DNA from: Streptomyces sp. NBC_01707
Lineage (GTDB): Bacteria > Actinomycetota > Actinomycetes > Streptomycetales > Streptomycetaceae
Reading direction: 5' to 3'
Assembly: GCF_041438805.1 (NCBI RefSeq)
Contig: NZ_CP109190.1
Coordinates: 7,440,001 to 7,504,000, forward strand
DNA length: 64,000 nt
This document shows, one piece after another, positions 8,635 to 17,627 of this stretch; position 1 is the first letter of the stretch, and the number at the start of each line of letters is the position of its first letter. A program made the position numbers and the translations under genes. The notes below the pieces were generated by a model, which worked only from the letters and a program-made list of their open reading frames with translations, ran no database searches and was not told where the DNA came from.

Positions 8635-9528
8635 TCACCTCACCGGCGCGAAATCGCGCGCCCCGATGAACTCCGGGCGCCGTACCGGCGCCGCGAACGG
8701 CTCCTCGGCCGTGTTCTCCACGCTGTTGAAGACGATGAAGACATTGCTGCGCGGGTACGGGGTGATGTTGTCCCCCGAGCCGTGCATGCAGTTGCAGTCG
8801 AACCAGGTGGCCGAACCGGCCCGGCCCGTGAAGAGCTTGATGCCGTGCCGGTCGGCCAACTTGGTCAGTGCCTCGTCCGACGGGGTGCCGGCGTCCTGCA
8901 TCTTCAGCGACTGCTTGTAGTTGTCCTTCGGCGTCTCGCCCGCACATCCGAGGAACGACTTGTGCGAACCGGGCATGATCATCAGCCCGCCGTTGGTGTC
9001 GTGGTTCTCGGTCAGCGCGATCGACACGGACACGGCCCGCATGCGCGGCAGACCGTCCTCGGCGTGCCAGGTCTCGAAGTCCGAGTGCCAGTAGAACCCC
9101 GAAGCGCCGAAACCCGGCTTGACGTTGATACGCGACTGGTGGACGTACACATCCGAACCGAGGATCTGGCGGGCCCGGCCCACCACCCGCTCGTCGTTCA
9201 CCAGCCGGGCGAAGACCTCGCTGATCCGGTGGACCTCGAAGACCGACCGTACGTCCTGCGACTTCGGCTCGATGATCGACCGCTCATCGGCCCGCACCGC
9301 GGGATCGGCGATCAGCCGGTCCAGCTCGGTGTGGTACACGGCCACTTCGTCCGGCGTGATCAGCTCGTCGACGGTGAGGAAGCCGTCCCGCTCGAAACCC
9401 TGCAGATCCTTCACGGCGATCGGGCCCGGGGCGCCGGGCGTGGACCAGATGACCGGGTCCTGGCGGGGAGTGGTCATCTCGGCCGTGCGCCGGCTGGGAT
9501 ACAGGTCGGTGCGTACATCGGTGGTCAT
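8635..9528 (-). CDS. ectD: Ectoine hydroxylase
   Basis: A 297-residue non-haem Fe(II)/2-oxoglutarate dioxygenase that converts ectoine to 5-hydroxyectoine. The family signature FYWHSDFETWHAEDGLP is present; the iron ligands are predicted as His148, Asp150 and His249 (CMHGSGDN). It is the last gene of the ectABCD order, only 3 bases after ectC, and is followed by a strong hairpin. Its presence means the strain should make hydroxyectoine as well as ectoine under osmotic or heat stress. Confidence 0.97.
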   Translation of the reverse strand: MTTDVRTDLYPSRRTAEMTTPRQDPVIWSTPGAPGPIAVKDLQGFERDGFLTVDELITPDEVAVYHTELDRLIADPAVRADERSIIEPKSQDVRSVFEVHRISEVFARLVNDERVVGRARQILGSDVYVHQSRINVKPGFGASGFYWHSDFETWHAEDGLPRMRAVSVSIALTENHDTNGGLMIMPGSHKSFLGCAGETPKDNYKQSLKMQDAGTPSDEALTKLADRHGIKLFTGRAGSATWFDCNCMHGSGDNITPYPRSNVFIVFNSVENTAEEPFAAPVRRPEFIGARDFAPVR

Positions 9529-9531
9529 GGT

Positions 9532-9930
9532 TCAGCCCTCCTCGGTCAGTACGGGATAGACACCGTTCTCGTCGTGCTCCTCCCGTCCGGTGACGGGAGG
9601 GTTGAAGACGCAGACGCAGCGGAAGTCGGTCTTGGGGCGCATGGTGTGGCGTTCGTGACCGTCCAGCAGGTACATCGTGCCGGGGGTGATCCAGTGAGTC
9701 TCGCCGGTCTCGTCGTCGGTGAGCTCGGCCTCGCCCTCGACACACAGGACGGCCTCGATGTGGTTCGCGTACCACATCGACGTCTCGGTACCTGCGTACA
9801 TCGTGGTCTCGTGGAGTGAGAAGCCCACCTTCTCCTGGGCGAGCACGATGCGCTTGCTCTCCCAGGTGCCGGAAGCGGCCTTCACATGCCGGTCGGTGTT
9901 CTCGATGTCGCTGAACGATCGGACGATCAC
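9532..9930 (-). CDS. ectC: L-ectoine synthase
   Basis: A 132-residue cupin that cyclises N-gamma-acetyl-2,4-diaminobutyrate to ectoine, the last step of the core pathway. Length and sequence ([32 protein letters not shown]) match EctC; Glu59, Tyr87 and His95 are the probable iron ligands by analogy with characterised enzymes. It lies between ectB (104-base gap) and ectD (3-base gap). Confidence 0.97.
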   Translation of the reverse strand: MIVRSFSDIENTDRHVKAASGTWESKRIVLAQEKVGFSLHETTMYAGTETSMWYANHIEAVLCVEGEAELTDDETGETHWITPGTMYLLDGHERHTMRPKTDFRCVCVFNPPVTGREEHDENGVYPVLTEEG

Positions 9931-10034
9931 GGTGAGTCGGAGCCTTTCTCTCTGCAGCGGTACTTCTGTACAGGCCTGTCCGGGGTGGACCCGGCCAGGC
10001 GGTCGGGATGTCGCGCGATCCCTCGGCCGGGCGG

Positions 10035-11303
10035 TCAGGCGGTGTCGCGGACCGCGCGGGCCAGCGTGAGCAGGCCCTCGTCCAGCTCTTCGGGAGTGAT
10101 GGTCAGCGGCGGCAGCAGCTTCACGACCTCGCTCCGCGGGCCGGAGGTCTCCACCAGCAGCCCCAGCTCGAACGCGCGCGCACAGACCGCGGCGGCGCGC
10201 GAGACATCGGTGAACTCGAGCGCCTGGACCAGGCCGCGGCCGCGGGACTGCGCGCCGAGCCGGGCGTGTTCGTCGCAGATCGCGAGCAGCGCCTGCTCGA
10301 CCTGCTCACCGCGGGCCAGCGTCTGCTTCTCCATCTGGCCGTCCGCCCAGTAGGCGTCGAGCGCGGCGGCGGCGGTGACGAACGCCGGGTTGTTGCCGCG
10401 GAAGGTGCCGTTGTGCTCGCCCGGTCCCCAGATGTCCAGCTCCGGGTTGAACAGGCAGAGCGACATGGGAAGTCCGTAGCCGCTGATGGACTTCGACAGG
10501 GTGACGATGTCCGGGGTGATGCCGGCCTCCTCGAACGAGAAGAACGCACCGGTGCGGCCGCAGCCCATCTGGATGTCGTCGACGATGAGGAGCATGTCGC
10601 GGCGGCGGCAGAGATCGGCCAGCGCCCGCAGCCACTCGGGCCGCGCCACATTGATGCCGCCCTCGCCCTGCACCGTTTCGACGATCACGGCCGCGGGCTG
10701 GTTGAGACCCGAACCCTGGTCCTCGAGGAGCCGCTCGAACCAGAGGAAGTCCGGGACCCGGCCGTCGAGGTAGTTGTCGAACGGCATCGGCGTGCCGTGC
10801 ACCAGCGGGATGCCGGCCCCGGCCCGCTTGAAGGCGTTGCCGGTGACGGCGAGCGAGCCGAGCGACATGCCGTGGAAGGCGTTGGTGAAGGAGACGATCG
10901 ACTCGCGTCCTTTCACCTTGCGGGCCAGCTTCAGCGCGGCCTCGACCGCGTTGGTGCCGGTCGGGCCGGGGAACATCACCTTGTACGGCAGGTCGCGCGG
11001 CCGTAGGACGACGTTGTGGAAGGTCTCGAGGAAGGCGCGCTTCGCGGTGGTCGCCATGTCCAGGCCGTGGGTGATGCCGTCGCGCTCGATGTAGTCGATC
11101 AGCGCACGTTTCAACACCGGGTTGTTGTGGCCGTAGTTGAGGGATCCTGCACCGGCGAAGAAGTCGAGGTAGGAGTGGCCGTCCTCGTCGGTCAGCCGGG
11201 CGCCCTGCGCACGGTCGAACACGGCGGGCCAACCGCGGCAGTAGCTCCGGACCTCCGACTCAAGGGTCTCGAAGACGCTCAGGGCGGGCGGGGTGATGGT
11301 CAC
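10035..11303 (-). CDS. ectB: L-2,4-diaminobutyrate:2-oxoglutarate aminotransferase
   Basis: A 422-residue class III PLP aminotransferase that makes 2,4-diaminobutyrate from aspartate semialdehyde, the first step to ectoine. The PLP lysine is predicted at Lys271 in [16 protein letters not shown], and the cofactor-phosphate region [16 protein letters not shown] is intact. It is the second gene of the operon, 93 bases after ectA. Standard length and no anomalies. Confidence 0.97.
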   Translation of the reverse strand: MTITPPALSVFETLESEVRSYCRGWPAVFDRAQGARLTDEDGHSYLDFFAGAGSLNYGHNNPVLKRALIDYIERDGITHGLDMATTAKRAFLETFHNVVLRPRDLPYKVMFPGPTGTNAVEAALKLARKVKGRESIVSFTNAFHGMSLGSLAVTGNAFKRAGAGIPLVHGTPMPFDNYLDGRVPDFLWFERLLEDQGSGLNQPAAVIVETVQGEGGINVARPEWLRALADLCRRRDMLLIVDDIQMGCGRTGAFFSFEEAGITPDIVTLSKSISGYGLPMSLCLFNPELDIWGPGEHNGTFRGNNPAFVTAAAALDAYWADGQMEKQTLARGEQVEQALLAICDEHARLGAQSRGRGLVQALEFTDVSRAAAVCARAFELGLLVETSGPRSEVVKLLPPLTITPEELDEGLLTLARAVRDTA

Positions 11304-11396
11304 GGGGGATCTCCTGCTTGTGGGGGTGTGTCGGGCGGCGGTGGAACGGGGCGATTCGGCCGGCGCCGGGCTGGGGCGTGTCAGCCGGGCTGCACC

Positions 11397-11927
11397 TCAG
11401 ACGTGGAACGGGCCGATGCGGTAGAGCACTTCCGGCAGATGTGTTCCCTCGGGGAACAACCCGCCGTCGAAGAGCACTTCGCGCTCCACGGCCGCGTCAT
11501 GGCGGAGCGCGTAGGAGGTGAACAGCCGGTCGGAAGCCGTGTTGTCCGGGGTGATGGTCGTCTCGACCCGGGCCAGGCCCTGCTCCGCGGCGACCCGCGC
11601 GGTCAGCGAGTCCAGCAGCTCGGCGGCCAGTCCGATGCCGCGATGGCCGTGGTCGACGGCCACCTGCCAGACGACGAGCGTCTCGGGGCGGTCGGGCCGG
11701 ATGTATCCCGTCACGAAGGCGACCGGCTCGCCGGTCTCGTCGCGGGCCACCACGGAGGTCGCCGCGAAGTCACGGCACCACAGCAGGTAGCTGTAGGAGG
11801 AGTTGAGGTCCAGGACCTCGGAGTCGCGGGCGATGCGCCAGATCGCGGCCCCGTCCTCCACTCGTGGGGTGTCGATGGTGATGAATTCGCTTCGGGCACG
11901 TGCAAAATCTGCTGGTGCGGCGGTCAT
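11397..11927 (-). CDS. ectA: L-2,4-diaminobutyrate N-gamma-acetyltransferase
   Basis: A GNAT-fold acetyltransferase of 176 residues that acetylates 2,4-diaminobutyrate. The acetyl-CoA loop is VDHGHRGIGLAAELL (about residues 91-105); the substrate segment DLNSSYSYLLWCRDF is typical of EctA. The ATG at 11927 gives the expected N-terminus (MTAAPADF); a GTG at 12005 would add 26 residues unlike the family. There is no clear ribosome site before the ATG. TAAATT ends 8 bases upstream of it, so a leaderless transcript is possible but unproven. First gene of ectABCD. Confidence 0.94.
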   Translation of the reverse strand: MTAAPADFARARSEFITIDTPRVEDGAAIWRIARDSEVLDLNSSYSYLLWCRDFAATSVVARDETGEPVAFVTGYIRPDRPETLVVWQVAVDHGHRGIGLAAELLDSLTARVAAEQGLARVETTITPDNTASDRLFTSYALRHDAAVEREVLFDGGLFPEGTHLPEVLYRIGPFHV

Positions 11928-12186
11928 GCGAATGGAATTTACCCAGCAAATTCGGAAATTGCATCGAGGTAAGGGGTTGGGTGAAGTGAGCCGCTGTGTT
12001 ATCACGCGGGCGCGCGCCCCGGCGCGAAACTGCTCCGATTTATTCCGTTTGGGCCTTATTAATGCCGCAAATCGGGCACATTGTGGAGTCGGTCACAGAG
12101 CCGTAACTCCCCGGAGACGCAACCGAATTGTGCCGATAGGCGTTGTCGAAACCTTGGCGTTTGGACTCGGGGAGAGCGGGCACAAG
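11928..12186 (-). promoter_or_regulatory. AT-richer upstream region of the ect operon
   Basis: This region is visibly less GC-rich than its surroundings (for example around 11936-11975 and 12036-12070) and holds no gene. It should contain the ect promoter and any osmotic or heat-stress control. I could not assign -35/-10 boxes with confidence. Confidence 0.45.
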
Positions 12187-12226
12187 AATGCGGGGAACTG
12201 CTCTCGATAAAGCAGTTCCCCGCATT
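12187..12226 (-). terminator. Terminator after the class V aminotransferase gene
   Basis: Perfect 16-base inverted repeat (arms 12187-12202 and 12211-12226) with an 8-base loop, starting 9 bases beyond the TAA stop at 12236. Confidence 0.85.
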
Positions 12227-12235
12227 GATGAATTC

Positions 12236-13342
12236 TTATTCGCTCGGCCAGGTTTCCGAAACGGCCTTGCGGGCAGCTTCGAAGTCGACCTGCCGGCCCT
12301 CATCGGCCAGCGCCGACCCCAGAGCCGCGATCGAGGACTGCACAACGCCCCGCGTCGCATCCACACCGTAGTGATTGACCCGGATCATCTCCTTGGACAG
12401 GGCCCCGCCGCCCGCGATCAGCGGCAGCGAGGGGTCGGTCGCGAGCGCCTTGGCGACCAGCCCGGCGGCGTCGACTCCGGCCGGGGCGCGCAGCGTCGTC
12501 GCGACCGGCGCCGCATCCTTCGCCTGGTGCACATACGGCGCCAGACCGCCGCCGAGCGCCACCGCGCCCGCCCGCGTGGCCGCCGCGGCCGCTGCGTGCC
12601 GGGCCATCAGCGCCTCCAGGCCCTCCGCCTCGATCCGCTCCAGGCAGGCCTCGAGCGCCAGCATCTCCAGTTGCGCGGGGGCGTGCAGGAGCGCCTTGCG
12701 GCCACCGTCGATCCAGCGCTCCTTCCAGTCCAGGAGGGAGAGGTACGAGTGGCGGGGGGCCTCGGGGTTGGCGGCGATCCGCTCCCAGGCGCGCCCGCTC
12801 ACCGACACCGCCGACACCCCGGCCGGGCCGCCCATCGCCTTCTGCGCGCCGATCACGCACAGGTCGACGCCCCACACGTCCGGCAGCAGCGGCTCGGCCC
12901 CCACGGACGCGACGGCGTCCAGCATGAAGAGCGCACCGTGCGCCCGGACGACCTCACCGATCTCGGCGACCGGGTTGGTGTTTCCGGTCGCCGCCTCCGC
13001 GTGGACCAGCGAGACGAAATCGATCTCCGGGTGCGCGGCGAGCGCCTGCGCGACCTGGTCGGCGGTGACCGCCGTGTGGAACGGCACCGCCAGGTCGATC
13101 ACATTGGCACCGCAGTCCCGCAGCCAGTTCCCGAAGGTCTGTCCGTACGGTCCCGTGACCACGTTCAGTGCGGTCGAACCGGGCCGGGCGCCTCCCCGGA
13201 TGCAGCCTTCGAGAGGAAGCAGTGCCTCGCCCTGCATGATGACGACGTCCTGCTCGGTGGCGAGGAGACCGGCCACCCGCCGCTCGACGGCGGCGAAGTG
13301 CGCTGCGGTGAGCGGGGCGAGGTCGAGGAAGGGGTGCGTCAC
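12236..13342 (-). CDS. Class V PLP aminotransferase (alanine-glyoxylate type)
   Basis: A 368-residue fold-type I PLP enzyme of the alanine-glyoxylate/serine-pyruvate/phosphonate aminotransferase group. The N-terminal GEALLPLEGCIRG block, the HAEAATG loop and the PLP lysine in VIGAQKAMGGPAGV (Lys168) are present. Start taken at GTG 13342 (VTHPFLDL), since the frame remains open far upstream through the divergent neighbour. The amino donor is unknown; (S)-ureidoglycine or alanine with glyoxylate are family options. It is divergent from the amidohydrolase 106 bases away, with which it may share control. Confidence 0.85.
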   Translation of the reverse strand: MTHPFLDLAPLTAAHFAAVERRVAGLLATEQDVVIMQGEALLPLEGCIRGGARPGSTALNVVTGPYGQTFGNWLRDCGANVIDLAVPFHTAVTADQVAQALAAHPEIDFVSLVHAEAATGNTNPVAEIGEVVRAHGALFMLDAVASVGAEPLLPDVWGVDLCVIGAQKAMGGPAGVSAVSVSGRAWERIAANPEAPRHSYLSLLDWKERWIDGGRKALLHAPAQLEMLALEACLERIEAEGLEALMARHAAAAAATRAGAVALGGGLAPYVHQAKDAAPVATTLRAPAGVDAAGLVAKALATDPSLPLIAGGGALSKEMIRVNHYGVDATRGVVQSSIAALGSALADEGRQVDFEAARKAVSETWPSE

Positions 13343-13447
13343 TGTGGTGCTCTCTTCGGATCGGGTCGGCCTGCGGTTCGGCGTACGAACAGCGCTTCCG
13401 TCGAGAGTACCCAGGGCCCACCGGACACCGCCTCGTACAGTGCTGCC

Positions 13448-14548
13448 ATGAGTGATCACAAGGCGCAGCCGGTGCTGCACGTGAAGGGGCGGGTGCTCGT
13501 CGGTCCCGACGACGTCAGGGACGAGCTGTGGGCGGTCGGCGGGCGGATCTCGTACGAGCGGCCGTCGGACGCGGACGCGGCGGAGACCGTCACCGGCTGG
13601 GTGCTGCCGGGTCTCGTCGACGCCCACTGCCATGTGGGGCTCGATCACCACGGTCCGGTCGACGCCGCCACGAGCGAGAAGCAGGCGCTCACCGACCGGG
13701 AGGCTGGCACGCTGCTCATCCGGGACGCCGGATCGCCCTCCGACACCCGGTGGATCGACGACCGGGAGGACCTTCCCAAGATCGTCCGGGCCGGCCGCCA
13801 TATCGCCAGGACCCGCAGGTACATCCGGAACTACGCCCATGAGATCGAACCCGGCGATCTCGTCGCGTACGTCGCGCAGGAGGCGCGGCGCGGCGACGGC
13901 TGGGTCAAGCTGGTCGGCGACTGGATCGACCGGGACGCCGGTGACCTGACCGCCTGCTGGCCGCGCGGCGAGGTCGAGGAGGCCATCGCCGAGGCGCACC
14001 GGCTCGGCGCGCGGGTCACCGCGCACTGCTTCGCCGAGGCCGCTCTCGTCGATCTCGTCGAGGCCGGGATCGACTGCATCGAGCACGCCACGGGCCTGAC
14101 CGAGGACACCATTCCGCTCTTCGCCGAGCGCGGCGTCGCGATCGTCCCGACGCTGGTCAACATCGCCACGTTCCCGGACCTGGCGGCGGGCGGCGAAGCC
14201 AAGTTCCCGCGCTGGTCGGCACATATGCGGCAGTTGTACGAGCGTCGTTACGACACCGTGCGCGCGGCGTACGACGCGGGGGTGCCGGTCTACGTCGGCA
14301 CCGACGCGGGGGGCTCGCTGGCCCATGGGCTGGTGGCGGACGAGGTCGCCGAACTGGTCAAGGCCGGGATCCCGGCGCGCGAGGCGCTGTCCGCCACGGC
14401 CTGGGGCGCGCGTGCCTGGCTGGGGCGGCCGGGGCTCGAGGAGGGCGCCCCGGCGGACCTGGTGGTGTACGACGAGGACCCGCGGGTGGACGTACGGGTG
14501 CTGGCGGCGCCGCGCCAGGTGGTGCTGAACGGGCGCGTGATCGGCTGA
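13448..14548 (+). CDS. Amidohydrolase-superfamily protein (imidazolonepropionase/prolidase-like)
   Basis: A 366-residue cytoplasmic metal-dependent hydrolase. The metal site is complete: His60 and His62 (VDAHCHVGL), Lys154 (WVKLVGDW), His193 (TAHCFAE), His213 (CIEHAT) and Asp286 (VGTDAGGS). The N- and C-terminal beta-sandwich strands end with PRQVVLNGRVIG. The Lys in place of a carboxylated one and the overall pattern suit prolidase- or hydantoinase-like subgroups. Substrate unknown. It is divergent from the aminotransferase gene. Confidence 0.87.
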   Translation: MSDHKAQPVLHVKGRVLVGPDDVRDELWAVGGRISYERPSDADAAETVTGWVLPGLVDAHCHVGLDHHGPVDAATSEKQALTDREAGTLLIRDAGSPSDTRWIDDREDLPKIVRAGRHIARTRRYIRNYAHEIEPGDLVAYVAQEARRGDGWVKLVGDWIDRDAGDLTACWPRGEVEEAIAEAHRLGARVTAHCFAEAALVDLVEAGIDCIEHATGLTEDTIPLFAERGVAIVPTLVNIATFPDLAAGGEAKFPRWSAHMRQLYERRYDTVRAAYDAGVPVYVGTDAGGSLAHGLVADEVAELVKAGIPAREALSATAWGARAWLGRPGLEEGAPADLVVYDEDPRVDVRVLAAPRQVVLNGRVIG

Positions 14549-14885
14549 CGCCACCGTGTCCCGGTGGAAGGGGCGACACGTTGACAGCCAGTGACCGAAC
14601 CGCCCTCGCGCTCGTTGCAGCACTTCTGGCCATGCTCCGGTGCGGTCGCCTCACACCGCACATGCGCTCGGCGGATCGGGTGACGGTGGGAACACCGAAG
14701 GAACAGGCGTACCTCAATATTCGAATACAGGGGCGGAAACCCCCCTTTGGAGTGAACTCGCCTCAGCTGTCTGTCAGTTCACCCTCTGTGCGTAAAGATT
14801 CACGGAGTCGAGGCCACCGGCGCCCGCGATGTCCCCCATTGGGCGGCGCCGGTGGCTCCATGTCTCTTGTGGGGGTTCCACCATC
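14549..14885 (+). promoter_or_regulatory. Upstream region of the LAETG protein with a leader hairpin
   Basis: No convincing gene in 337 bases. It contains the palindrome TATTCGAATA (14718-14727) and a perfect 12-base inverted repeat, GCCACCGGCGCC (14813-14824) with its complement at 14845-14856. The latter lies just before the start codon and could fold in the 5' leader. An isolated GTTCACC-like heptamer near 14777 is not enough for a PHO box. Confidence 0.4.
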
Positions 14886-15899
14886 TTGAACAGCAACACC
14901 TTCCGCCTGGCCGCCCTGGCGGTCGCCGCCGCTCCCGTCGCTCTGCTGGTCGCCGCCCCGGCGCACGCCACCGGAGCCACCACGACCACCGGTGGCGGGA
15001 AGGCGAGCGCGGTCGTGCTCCGTACCGCACTCGATGTATCGCTCCTGAGCAAGACCGTCGATGTGCCGCTCAAGACCACGCTGAACGAGGTGCACGCCCC
15101 GGCGAGTGCCGAGGAGACCGCGCTCCGCGTGCGGCTCGACGGCGTGAATCACGGGCGCCCGTTCAGCGTGCTCCGCGCCGACGTGGCCACGGCGAACGCG
15201 ACGGTCGACCAGCATCGGGCGGAGGGTTACAGCAACCTGGCGAAGGCCCGTGTCCATCTGCCCGGACTGCCGCTGCTCTCGCTCATCGAGGTCGAGAAGG
15301 TCACCTCGAAGGCGGTCTGCGAGGTGGGCCGCAAGCCCGTCGCCGAATCCAATGTGCTGGGCCATGTCTCGGTCCTCGGCAAGCGGGTCACGCTCACCTC
15401 CGGCGGCACCACGCGGGTCCACGTTCCGGGTGTGGGCGAGGTGAGGCTCGACCTGTCGAAGACGCGGACCACGTCGCGTACCGCGGCGGCCACCGCGCTG
15501 CGCCTGGAGGTGTCGGTCAACCCGCTCAAGCTGAACGTCGCCGACGTCAAGGGGGAGGTCACGCTCGCCGAGGCGACCTGCGAGACCCCGAAGGGTCCCA
15601 GGCCCACGAAGCCGGCGGGCGGCAGCGACGGCGGCACCACGGGCGGTGACAACGGTGACGGCGGCACCACCGGTGGCGACAACGGTGACGGCGGCACCAC
15701 CGGCGGTGACAACGGTGACGACGGCACCGATGTGAAGCCCCAGACCGGGACCGGACACGCCCCGGCGGCCGTCGACACAAGTCTCGCGGAGACCGGCGGC
15801 AGCTCCACGACGCCCTACATCGCAGGCGGCGCGGCCCTGCTGCTGGCGCTGGGCGCGGGCGCCATGGTCGTGGCCCGCAGGCGCGGCACCGAGGACTGA
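14886..15899 (+). CDS. Sortase-anchored LAETG surface protein (SCO1860 type)
   Basis: About 337 residues from a TTG at 14886, which gives a compact signal peptide (LNSNTFRLAALAVAAAPVAL ... APAHA). An in-frame ATG at 14829 would add 19 residues. The exported region is followed by a Gly/Asp/Asn/Thr repeat linker and then a sorting signal: LAETG, a hydrophobic helix and the basic tail ARRRGTED. LAXTG is the motif used by Streptomyces class E sortases, so the protein should be covalently fixed to the cell wall. The function of the exported domain is unknown. A strong hairpin follows. Confidence 0.85.
   Translation: MNSNTFRLAALAVAAAPVALLVAAPAHATGATTTTGGGKASAVVLRTALDVSLLSKTVDVPLKTTLNEVHAPASAEETALRVRLDGVNHGRPFSVLRADVATANATVDQHRAEGYSNLAKARVHLPGLPLLSLIEVEKVTSKAVCEVGRKPVAESNVLGHVSVLGKRVTLTSGGTTRVHVPGVGEVRLDLSKTRTTSRTAAATALRLEVSVNPLKLNVADVKGEVTLAEATCETPKGPRPTKPAGGSDGGTTGGDNGDGGTTGGDNGDGGTTGGDNGDDGTDVKPQTGTGHAPAAVDTSLAETGGSSTTPYIAGGAALLLALGAGAMVVARRRGTED
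15630..15719 (+). repeat. Three 30-base tandem repeats in the wall linker
   Basis: Three consecutive 30-base units encode GGTTGGDNGD three times with only third-position changes. They form the low-complexity linker before the LAETG signal. Copy number may vary between strains. Confidence 0.9.
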
Positions 15900-15961
15900 C
15901 ACGACCCGGCCCGAGGGGGCCAAGGGGCGTAGAAGCGGACGGGCGAGCAACGAGCAGGGAG

Positions 15962-16007
15962 GCGGGGAGCGGTGTTCGCGTGAGATCACGCGAACACCGC
16001 TCCCCGC
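15962..16007. terminator. Bidirectional terminator, 22-base perfect stem
   Basis: Arms 15962-15983 and 15986-16007 are perfectly complementary with only 2 bases between. It sits between the convergent LAETG and cobC genes and would serve both. Confidence 0.88.
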
Positions 16008-16041
16008 CCGTGTGTGAGATCAGCCGTCGGGCGCCCGGCCG

Positions 16042-17121
16042 TCAGCGGCCGACGAGCACCAGCGCCTGATCGAGCGCCTGCAGAAAGCGGTTGGTGGTCA
16101 CCCGGTCGCGTACGGCCAGCCGCAGCCACTCGGGGCCGAGCCCAGGAAATGTGTCGCCGCGCCGCGCCGCGAACCCCAGCGTCCGCAGCCGCTCCCGCAC
16201 CTGCGCGCCCCGCTCCAGCCGGACCAGCACGAACGGTCCGTCGGCCGGCTCGGCCACCCGCACCTCGGCGAACTCCATGAGCCCCGCGACCAGATGGGCC
16301 CGGTCCACCGCGATCCGGTCTGCCGCGGCGGCTGCCTCGGCCAGCGCCCGCGGCTCCATGCACGCCTCGGCCGCCGCCAGCGCCGGCGAGGACACCGGCC
16401 ACAGCGGCTGGGCCTCCTGCAGTGCGCCGACGGTCTCCGGAGCGGCCAGAACGTAACCGATCCGCAGTCCCGCCAGCCCCCACGTCTTGGTGAGGCTGCG
16501 CAGCACGACGAGGCCGGGGATGTCCGTACGCCCGCACAGCGCCTCGCGCTCGCCCGGAACCGCGTCCATGAATGCCTCGTCGACCACCAAGGTCCGTCCG
16601 GGGCGCGCCAGTTTCTCCAGTGCGGCTGCCGGATGCAGGACCGACGTCGGGTTGGTCGGATTGCCGACCACCACGAGATCCGCCTCGTCGGGCACGGTCG
16701 CCGGATCCAGCCGGAAGCCGTCCTCGGCGCGCAGCAGCACCCGCCCCACCTCGTGCCCGGCCGCGCGCAGCGCCGCCTCGGGCTCGGTGAACTGCGGATG
16801 GACGACGACCGGCCGCCGGGCCGGCAGAGCCCGGGCGATCAGCACGAACGCCTCCGCCGCGCCCGCCGTCAACAACACCCGCTCCATCGGCAGCCCGTGC
16901 CGCCGAGCGACCGCGGCCCGCGCCGGGCCCCCGTCCGGGTAGACGGCGAGCGTGGCGAGAGAGGCGGATATTCGTTCCCTCAGCCAGGCCGGGGGCGTAT
17001 CCGTGCGTACGTTGACGGCGAGATCGGTCAGATCCCGGCCGCGTACCTCCGCGTCACCGTGATGCCGCAAATCGTGCCCGCCCGTGCTGTTCACGTCGGG
17101 ACTCTCAGTGGGAGTGTGCAT
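16042..17121 (-). CDS. cobC: CobC-like PLP aminotransferase/decarboxylase of cobalamin synthesis
   Basis: A 359-residue aminotransferase-fold protein of the Rv2231c/CobC group. Related enzymes decarboxylate threonine phosphate to (R)-1-amino-2-propanol phosphate, used by CobD to make the nucleotide-loop arm. The PLP lysine is Lys212 in LRSLTKTWGLAGLRIGY; NPTNPTS and the DEAFMD block are also present. It is the last gene of the cobalamin cluster, 119 bases after the CbiG-C gene. Decarboxylase versus histidinol-phosphate-type transaminase activity cannot be settled from sequence alone. Confidence 0.85.
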   Translation of the reverse strand: MHTPTESPDVNSTGGHDLRHHGDAEVRGRDLTDLAVNVRTDTPPAWLRERISASLATLAVYPDGGPARAAVARRHGLPMERVLLTAGAAEAFVLIARALPARRPVVVHPQFTEPEAALRAAGHEVGRVLLRAEDGFRLDPATVPDEADLVVVGNPTNPTSVLHPAAALEKLARPGRTLVVDEAFMDAVPGEREALCGRTDIPGLVVLRSLTKTWGLAGLRIGYVLAAPETVGALQEAQPLWPVSSPALAAAEACMEPRALAEAAAAADRIAVDRAHLVAGLMEFAEVRVAEPADGPFVLVRLERGAQVRERLRTLGFAARRGDTFPGLGPEWLRLAVRDRVTTNRFLQALDQALVLVGR

Positions 17122-17240
17122 GACTTCCAGGGGGGTGTGGGGGGCGAGTTCATCAGTTCATGACCGTGGGTGGAGCGACAGCAGGACGACTATGTGCCCG
17201 CCGACGGGCTCCACGCAACGGTCGGATCCGGATGCGCGTG

Positions 17241-17627
17241 CTATGCCCGCCGGGCCACCGCGCACGTCACCTTTCCCGTCCGCCCCCGGGGGGCCGACTT
17301 CCGCTTCGGTACGAGCAGCTCGTCCGCGCCGACGAGAGCCGCCGCCTCCGCGACCGACGGCGTGCCGACCGCCGCGAGCGACACACCGGATGGATTCGGC
17401 ACGACGACCGCGGCCAGCTCGTCCGCCCGGTACGCACGCACCGGTACGCCCAGCCGCGCTGCGGCGCCGACGATCCCCGGCTCGTCCGCCTTGGCGTCGA
17501 CGGTCGCCAACTCCGCGACGCTGCGGGGCGAGAGACCGGCTTCGCGCAGTACGGAAAGGATGAGCCCCAGTACTTCCTCGACCGTCGCACCGCTGCCCGC
17601 CCCGACCCCGACGACCAGCGGCGCCAT
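17241..17627 (-). CDS. Stand-alone CbiG C-terminal (CobE-like) protein
   Basis: A 128-residue protein equivalent to the C-terminal domain of CbiG (CobE/GbiG_C): VVGVGAGSGATVEEVLGLI, LATVDAKADEPGIVGAAARL, VPNPSGVSLAAVGTPSVAEAAAL. In fused CbiG proteins this domain accompanies ring contraction; alone it is called CobE, with an unclear role. ATG 17627 has AAGGATCT upstream. Gaps of 187 and 119 bases separate it from cobB and cobC, wider than elsewhere in the cluster. No corrin-ring methyltransferase gene lies in this window. Confidence 0.83.
   Translation of the reverse strand: MAPLVVGVGAGSGATVEEVLGLILSVLREAGLSPRSVAELATVDAKADEPGIVGAAARLGVPVRAYRADELAAVVVPNPSGVSLAAVGTPSVAEAAALVGADELLVPKRKSAPRGRTGKVTCAVARRA

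Noticed and set aside
14775..14800. Possible PHO box (GTTCACC) upstream of the LAETG gene
   Set aside because: Only one 11-base unit matches; neighbouring units do not repeat GTTCA, unlike the clear double unit at 26639-26660.
14581..14889. Plus-strand 102-codon frame upstream of the LAETG protein
   Set aside because: Overlaps the likely promoter/leader and the start of the LAETG gene; no protein features.
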